The notes under the pieces are model-generated. The model worked only from the letters and a program-made list of their open reading frames with translations. It was not told where the DNA came from and ran no database searches. Below, one piece after another: positions 6,212 to 10,523 of a stretch of 10,523 nt of DNA. The position numbers and the translations under genes were made by a program. Origin of the DNA: an uncultured Erysipelotrichaceae bacterium (lineage in GTDB: Bacteria > Bacillota_I > Bacilli_A > RF39 > UBA660); contig CACZQV010000027.1 in assembly GCA_902783435.1 (NCBI GenBank), forward strand, positions 1 through 10,523, given 5' to 3'. Positions within the stretch are counted from its first letter, which is position 1, and each line of letters begins with the position of its first letter.

Positions 6212-6241
6212 GTAAATAAAAAGATAGGTTACCCTATCTTT
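6212..6241 (-). terminator. Intrinsic terminator of the ABC exporter operon
   Basis: AAAGATAGG (6220-6228) and CCTATCTTT (6233-6241) form a 9-bp stem with a 4-nt loop. On the minus strand it is followed by TTTTTATTTA. The stop codon of the second permease (6229-6231) is in the loop, so the hairpin overlaps the last codons. Confidence 0.85.
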
Positions 6242-7377
6242 CTTTTTCTATTTGAAACTATATTACTTAATATTATAAATACTACTGCATATCCTAATAA
6301 TATTCCCATATTTATTAATACTGGTTGTAGGGTATTAATATTTATTTTTTCTAAAGTAGTTATTATGGTATTAGATTTTACATAATAGTATGTAGGTAAT
6401 AAATGAGCCATTGTAATTACTCCATTTGGTAGGTATTCAAGTGGTACAAATACACCACATAAGAATGAAGTACCTAAACCTACTACATTAGTAACACCAT
6501 TTACGACATCTTTATTAGTAACCAAATTACCTATTAAGAAAGCTAAACTAGTTACAGTTATTAAATGTATAAATGAATTAATAATATATAAGATACCATT
6601 ACTTGTCCATAGAATATCACCTAATTCGAATATCGCAAGTAATAAATATGCTACCCATACTGTGAATGCATATAATAAATTACATAGTAATAATATTCTA
6701 TTATTCTTTTTATAACTAGTACTACTAATTACTGTTCTTTTTCTTATTTTTTCTTCATTAAAGATTGTTTGAATTAAACTAATTATAAATATTAAACATA
6801 CTAAGATACTATAACTTTCAAAATTATAGAAGAATTCTGCTGCTTCTAAGCTATCTGTATCTAGTTTAGTAGTTATTTCTATTTTTGTATTATTCTTTAG
6901 AGTTTTATCTACTATTTTTACTAATTCATCTTGATTATTAGTTTTATTTCTATAAGTAGTAGCTACTTTTAAGTATCTATTAATCATCATTTCAGAATAA
7001 CTACCATTAAAGTTATTACCTTTTTTTACTTCTATTTTATCTATTTTACCATTCATAAAGTCTTCATTAAAACCTTTTGGTATATAGATAATATAATCTA
7101 CTTCATTATAGAATAATGCATCATTTCTAGCATCTTCATTATTATCTACTTTTGGATTATTACTATTAGATTTTATATATTTAATTAATCCTTTAGTAAT
7201 ACCTTTTTCTTCATCTTTATTTACTATTAATACATCTGGTTTTACAGCATTAAATGATAACGATTTATCTTGAGATGACATTCTTAATCCACCAAATATT
7301 ACTAGCATTATAGAGAAGACTAAAACCATTATAAGATTTTTACGTAAGATTTTTAGGTAAGTTTTAAATACTGTCAT
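6229..7377 (-). CDS. ABC-2 type exporter permease (second permease)
   Basis: This 382-residue protein has the ABC-2 permease plan: one N-terminal membrane helix (about 14-31), an outside soluble region of roughly 150 residues (35-185), and a five-helix block at about 186-206, 228-248, 262-284, 295-313 and 352-372. The motif GVFVPLEYLPNGV before the last helix is typical of ABC-2 families. The soluble region has a PDVLIVNKDEEKG strand and YIIYIPKGFNEDF, as in related drug, lipid or bacteriocin exporters. It overlaps the first permease by 14 nt, with an AGGGAGGG ribosome binding site within that gene, indicating translational coupling. The two permeases are distinct in sequence and presumably form a heterodimer with the ATPase. 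Substrate is unknown. Confidence 0.9.
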   Translation of the reverse strand: MTVFKTYLKILRKNLIMVLVFSIMLVIFGGLRMSSQDKSLSFNAVKPDVLIVNKDEEKGITKGLIKYIKSNSNNPKVDNNEDARNDALFYNEVDYIIYIPKGFNEDFMNGKIDKIEVKKGNNFNGSYSEMMINRYLKVATTYRNKTNNQDELVKIVDKTLKNNTKIEITTKLDTDSLEAAEFFYNFESYSILVCLIFIISLIQTIFNEEKIRKRTVISSTSYKKNNRILLLCNLLYAFTVWVAYLLLAIFELGDILWTSNGILYIINSFIHLITVTSLAFLIGNLVTNKDVVNGVTNVVGLGTSFLCGVFVPLEYLPNGVITMAHLLPTYYYVKSNTIITTLEKININTLQPVLINMGILLGYAVVFIILSNIVSNRKRKIG

Positions 7378-8515
7378 ATCTAGCCCTCCCTATCTTAATG
7401 CATGATAATACTATCGCAATAGATGAAAATATTAATAAACTTGTGATGTTAAACCAATATCTATTATAACTAGTATAGTAATATAGAGCATAGAATCCAT
7501 CTGTGATCATATTAGCTGGATTTATTACATTTAATAATGGTAAGTTTTTATCTATTACATATTTCATTCCGACACCCATCATACCTGCAAAGAAACATCC
7601 GGCCATAGTAATAGCAATCATTATACCTGTTTTTGTATTTTCACTAGATTTTAAATGAGTACCTAGTAATAATCCTAATGATATACCAGCAAGTGAACCT
7701 ACTAATGAAAGTAATATAATGTATCCGATATCATCACCATAATTTACATTTAGAACAAATATTGTATATAAGTATAATAATCCTAAAGTTAATAATTGAA
7801 CTATGAAACTAGCAAGTACTGATGAAAATACAATAGATGATTTTTTAGCTGGAGATATAGTTGTTCTTTTACCATTACCTTTTAAGTATGGTAGAGTTTC
7901 TCCTATCGCGATCATACCAATACTACCTGCATATAAACAAGTCATAGCTATTAAAGTATAGTATTCAATCATCATATAATCTAAGTTATCACTAGCTTTG
8001 TTTTCTAGTTTTATTTCATTAGAATTTAAATAATCATTTATTTTATTTGAAATATCATCTAACCCCTTACTAAAATCTACTTGCATAGTAAGGATCATTT
8101 TTTCAGTATCATGTATTTCATCTACTACATATTTAATAATAGTTTGATTTATACCATTAGCTTGAAATGTAAGTTTAGGTTCATTATTATTTAATTCTAA
8201 ATATCCTTCTATCTTACCATCTTCTAATAGCTTTTTAGCTTTATCTTTAGAAGTATATTTTATTTTAAATAATCTATCTTCATTATCTTTATCACTTAGA
8301 GTTTTAAATGCTTCTTTATATAACATATTATTATTAAAATCATCATTATCTATGATAGCTATATCTATTACTTTTAATTGTTCATCCTCTATGATATTTG
8401 CGAATGCCATATTAAAGAATGTAGCCATAAATAATGGAAAGGCAAATGTCCAAAACATTAAAGTCTTTTTTCTAAATAATGTTTTTAATGTATATTTAAA
8501 ATTATGAAAAAACAT
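7364..8515 (-). CDS. ABC-2 type exporter permease (first permease)
   Basis: This 383-residue protein has a cytoplasmic N-terminal amphipathic stretch, a membrane helix at about 19-39, an external region to about 180, and further helices near 185-204, 228-254, 264-285, 296-315 and 355-374. The external part contains IDIAIIDNDDF and GKIEGYLEL, typical of the extracytoplasmic region of the YhgE/LnrM-like ABC-2 group. INPANMITDGFYALYYY precedes the last helix, a position often conserved in these permeases. Its ATG shares one base with the ATPase stop (TAATG). The ribosome binding site is weak, so translation probably depends on reinitiation from the ATPase gene. It pairs with the second permease as an efflux channel. 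Confidence 0.9.
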   Translation of the reverse strand: MFFHNFKYTLKTLFRKKTLMFWTFAFPLFMATFFNMAFANIIEDEQLKVIDIAIIDNDDFNNNMLYKEAFKTLSDKDNEDRLFKIKYTSKDKAKKLLEDGKIEGYLELNNNEPKLTFQANGINQTIIKYVVDEIHDTEKMILTMQVDFSKGLDDISNKINDYLNSNEIKLENKASDNLDYMMIEYYTLIAMTCLYAGSIGMIAIGETLPYLKGNGKRTTISPAKKSSIVFSSVLASFIVQLLTLGLLYLYTIFVLNVNYGDDIGYIILLSLVGSLAGISLGLLLGTHLKSSENTKTGIMIAITMAGCFFAGMMGVGMKYVIDKNLPLLNVINPANMITDGFYALYYYTSYNRYWFNITSLLIFSSIAIVLSCIKIGRARYDSI

Positions 8516-9456
8516 TAGTCTCTTAATTCCTTACCAGTTAATTCTAGGAATACATCATTTAGAGTTGGACGTTCTGAGAATATTTTACTATAGTTAATTC
8601 TATTATTTTTTAAGAACTCAACCATATCTGATATATTATTTTTGCCTTTTTTATAAGTAATAAGTAATGTATTACCACTATATGTTACAACATCTACATT
8701 TTTAAGTTCTAATATTTTATTAATATATTTATCTTCTAAGTCATTTACTTCTACTGTGATTTTCTCTTCTATTTCAGCTAATTCTTTTAATTCATCGCTT
8801 GTACCTCTAGCTAGAATATTTCCTTTATCTAAGATGATAATTCTATCACATAGTGTTTCTACTTCTTCCATATAATGAGTTGTGTATACTATTGTTGCGC
8901 CATTATCTCTTAGTTTTTTAATACCATCTAGAATATTATTTCTACTTTGAGGGTCTACTGCGACTGTTGGTTCATCAAAGAAAATTAATTTTGGTTTATG
9001 AGCTATACCACAAGCTATATTTAATCTTCTAAGTAATCCTCCTGATAATTGTTTAGGATAGTATTTTTTAAAATCTTGTAGTCCTACTAATTCGATTGCC
9101 TCTTCTACATATTGTTTTCTTTTCTTTTTATCCTTAATATATAGACCACAAAAATAATCTAAGTTTTCATAAACTGTTAGTTCATCAAAAACTGATACAT
9201 CTTGAAATACTACTCCTATCTTTGATTTAATATCATAACTATTTGGATTCATTTCTTTACCAAATATTTTTATTGAACCATCACTATAATTTAATAATGA
9301 TAAGATACAGTTAATTGTAGTTGACTTACCAGAACCATTAGGTCCAAGTAATCCAAGTATTTCTCCTTTATATACATTTAGGCTTAGGTTGTCTACTGCT
9401 TTTGTACCTTTTTTATATTCTTTTGTTAAATTAGTTACTTCAATAACCTTTTCCAT
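8515..9456 (-). CDS. ABC exporter ATP-binding protein, DrrA/LnrL-like
   Basis: This 313-residue ATPase has every expected motif: Walker A GPNGSGKST (38-46), Q-loop Gln85 (VVFQD), signature LSGGL (137-141), Walker B LIFFDEPT with catalytic Glu162, D-loop region VDPQSR and switch His194. A C-terminal extension of about 80 residues ends with PTLNDVFLELTGKE, the hallmark of DrrA-type drug-export ATPases. With the two downstream permeases it forms a complete three-gene exporter resembling in layout DrrAB and the linearmycin-resistance LnrLMN system. The role (antibiotic, lipid or peptide efflux) is inference. ATG 9456 follows GAGGTGAAAGA. Unlike lnrLMN, no two-component system adjoins it within the window. 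Confidence 0.95.
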   Translation of the reverse strand: MEKVIEVTNLTKEYKKGTKAVDNLSLNVYKGEILGLLGPNGSGKSTTINCILSLLNYSDGSIKIFGKEMNPNSYDIKSKIGVVFQDVSVFDELTVYENLDYFCGLYIKDKKKRKQYVEEAIELVGLQDFKKYYPKQLSGGLLRRLNIACGIAHKPKLIFFDEPTVAVDPQSRNNILDGIKKLRDNGATIVYTTHYMEEVETLCDRIIILDKGNILARGTSDELKELAEIEEKITVEVNDLEDKYINKILELKNVDVVTYSGNTLLITYKKGKNNISDMVEFLKNNRINYSKIFSERPTLNDVFLELTGKELRD

Positions 9457-9476
9457 TCTTTCACCTCACGAGATAA

Positions 9477-9485
9477 ATTATACCA
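9477..9485 (-). promoter_or_regulatory. Extended -10 promoter of the ABC exporter operon
   Basis: TGGTATAAT on the minus strand is a consensus TATAAT (9477-9482) with TG one base upstream. The -35 position (GTGCGC) is poor and lies within the adjacent dyad, so the promoter may depend on the extended -10 or on a regulator. Leader length to the ATG at 9456 is about 15 nt. Confidence 0.65.
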
Positions 9486-9487
9486 TG

Positions 9488-9537
9488 AAAAAGTGGTTGC
9501 GCACTACCAACTAACATTGGAAATTTGTCAACCACTT
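9488..9537 (-). terminator. Long-loop hairpin with U-tail: terminator or regulatory dyad upstream of the ABC exporter
   Basis: AAGTGGTTG (9491-9499) and CAACCACTT (9529-9537) form a perfect 9-bp inverted repeat with a 29-nt loop. The loop holds a nested CCAA/TTGG hairpin (9507-9510, 9517-9520). On the minus strand the outer stem runs into TTTTT. It could end transcription of the two-gene membrane operon to its right. Because it covers the -35 region of the exporter promoter, it could also be an operator. The sequence does not decide between the two. Confidence 0.45.
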
Positions 9538-9570
9538 CTAACATTTATAAATCATATGTATAGAAAATTT

Positions 9571-9933
9571 CTATTGGCCTTTTTCAAGTTTCTTATTATT
9601 CTTTATTATTGTTATTATATTACCGATATAAGAAAGAATTATTAATAAAATACCACCATAATATTTAACGTTTATTAATACTTTGTTTGCTTCTACATAT
9701 TCTTTAAGATCAAGTTCATTTTCCCAATCAGATGTATTTAACATTTTTACCCATTCATGTGAAGTTATATTACTAGCATATAGTATAATACCTATAATAA
9801 AAACAATAGTAGATATAGCTAATATTATTTTAATCTTTTTTTTGCTATTGGAATTTATTAATTTCATAATACATAATGATAATAGTACAATATAAATTAA
9901 TATAAAAACTATAATTAGTAATGTTTCATTCAT
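9571..9933 (-). CDS. Small hypothetical membrane protein with three predicted helices
   Basis: This 120-residue protein has hydrophobic helices at about 4-26, 35-53 and 91-110. A polar loop of some 35 residues (SHEWVKMLNTSDWENELDL near 58-76) lies between the last two, and the tail is lysine-rich (KNNKKLEKGQ). No family is recognised. ATG 9933 follows AAGGAGG at good spacing. It starts 13 nt after the stop of the SHOCT-like protein gene and is likely cotranscribed with it. The two may act together in the membrane, but neither product indicates a process. It ends in TAG, and the long-loop hairpin at 9488-9537 is the only terminator-like structure downstream. Confidence 0.75.
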   Translation of the reverse strand: MNETLLIIVFILIYIVLLSLCIMKLINSNSKKKIKIILAISTIVFIIGIILYASNITSHEWVKMLNTSDWENELDLKEYVEANKVLINVKYYGGILLIILSYIGNIITIIKNNKKLEKGQ

Positions 9934-9946
9934 TATAAAGACCTCC

Positions 9947-10483
9947 TTACTTATTTAAAATTCTATTCTTTTCTATCTCATATTCTTCTTTAGAAATCAT
10001 TTCTAAATCTAACTTTTCTTTTAATTTTTTTAATTCCTTAAATTGTTTATTACTATTAACTTTTTTCCTTCCTTTTAATACAAGATCTATAATAAAAGGA
10101 ATTATTAATAGTATTATCATTAATATTATACTAACTATAATTTCTGGAACATATACTTGATGAAAATCAAATTCTGGGTCTCCTCCGGCATATAATTGTT
10201 GAGCTGATGTTGCTTTTTTAATTGTTTCTTTTGGGATTTTAATATTACCTTGATAATAATCTGTATTTCTTACATAATGAAAGCCATACCAACCAATATA
10301 CTTGTTTACGTTACTATCTCCTAAATTTTCACTTGGATATGAACCATTAGATCTTGGTTGTTGAGTATAGTCATAAACTGTATATCCTCCACTATATTTT
10401 TCTGTTTTTAATCCAAAAACAAAACCCATAATTATTATTATTATTACAATAATATAATATATAACTTTTACACTTTTTTTCAT
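9947..10483 (-). CDS. Two-helix membrane protein with C-terminal SHOCT-like module
   Basis: This 178-residue protein has a membrane helix at about 6-24, a polar region (25-112) rich in Tyr, Gly and Ser that probably faces outward, a second helix at about 113-137, and a cytoplasmic tail. The tail (149-178) reads ELKKLKEKLDLEMISKEEYE and on to RILNK, matching the SHOCT (short C-terminal domain) pattern of a helix, a turn with an I(S/T)xEEY core and a second helix. SHOCT modules are small oligomerisation or tethering tails of uncertain role. ATG 10483 follows AGAGGTGGATAT; an earlier in-frame ATG at 10513 lies in the promoter and is rejected. It is first in a two-gene operon with the three-helix protein. 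Confidence 0.8.
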   Translation of the reverse strand: MKKSVKVIYYIIVIIIIIMGFVFGLKTEKYSGGYTVYDYTQQPRSNGSYPSENLGDSNVNKYIGWYGFHYVRNTDYYQGNIKIPKETIKKATSAQQLYAGGDPEFDFHQVYVPEIIVSIILMIILLIIPFIIDLVLKGRKKVNSNKQFKELKKLKEKLDLEMISKEEYEIEKNRILNK

Positions 10484-10512
10484 ATATCCACCTCTTACTA
10501 TTTTATAAGACA

Positions 10513-10521
10513 ATTATAACA
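10513..10521 (-). promoter_or_regulatory. Extended -10 promoter of the SHOCT protein operon
   Basis: TGTTATAAT on the minus strand, identical to the element before the S66 peptidase gene, lies about 30 nt before the ATG at 10483. The -35 region is beyond the window edge. Confidence 0.55.
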
Positions 10522-10523
10522 TA

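Noticed and set aside
6188..6385. Plus-strand open frame of 65 codons
   Set aside because: It crosses the exporter terminator and the end of the permease gene on the opposite strand; no plausible ribosome binding site.
9683..9895. Plus-strand open frame of 70 codons
   Set aside because: It is antisense to the three-helix membrane protein gene, which has a strong ribosome binding site and operon context.
1230..10483. Mycoplasma-type code with TGA read as Trp
   Set aside because: All tryptophans seen are TGG and the genes read through fully with the standard bacterial code.
1..10523. CRISPR array, tRNA or rRNA genes, insertion sequence
   Set aside because: I saw no regularly spaced repeat series with unique spacers, no cloverleaf or rRNA-like sequence in the short gaps, and no transposase or terminal inverted repeats. 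Intergenic gaps are all under about 140 bases.

Overview
The window is very AT-rich and tightly packed. It looks like a low-GC Bacillota genome, plausibly an uncultured gut Bacilli or Mollicutes-related lineage (RF39- or Erysipelotrichia-like), but the lineage is inferred from composition and gene style only. Signs are A/T-ending codons, strong AGGAGG/AGGTGAT ribosome binding sites, extended -10 promoters and short U-tailed terminators. A peptidoglycan-type LD-carboxypeptidase homologue argues for a walled cell. UGA is not read as tryptophan: every Trp seen is UGG. All genes are on the minus strand except the tail of one plus-strand gene at the left edge.

Layout from left to right, although transcription runs right to left. 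(1) At 1-93 lies the C-terminus of a plus-strand gene, converging on an S66/MccF-like LD-carboxypeptidase homologue (100-1170); the two share a bidirectional terminator. (2) At 1230-3804 is a two-gene operon. It encodes a membrane protein with two N-terminal zinc ribbons and, overlapping its end, a secreted or membrane-anchored protein with two tandem TPM domains and a glycine-rich tail. (3) At 3876-5635 is a three-gene operon: a RelB/DinJ-type ribbon-helix-helix domain fused to a Nudix domain, a small MazG-like pyrophosphohydrolase, and an unrecognised acidic soluble protein. Its promoter is good and has an elaborate repeat array just upstream. (4) At 5772-6128 is a single small membrane protein. 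(5) At 6229-9456 is a three-gene ABC-2 exporter (ATPase plus two permeases), resembling DrrAB/LnrLMN-type drug or lipid exporters. (6) At 9571-10483 are two membrane proteins, the first ending in a SHOCT-like module.

The most interesting part is the RHH-Nudix/MazG/unknown operon. A DNA-binding antitoxin-like domain is fused to a Nudix domain whose catalytic box is eroded. A 9-bp perfect inverted repeat and 11-bp-phased TACTACA repeats lie immediately upstream of the operon's -35 box. Together these suggest, as inference, a self-regulating nucleotide-sensing or nucleotide-sanitising unit. The other segments look like ordinary envelope, export and small membrane genes. The tandem TPM protein and the long dyad in front of the ABC exporter deserve a second look.
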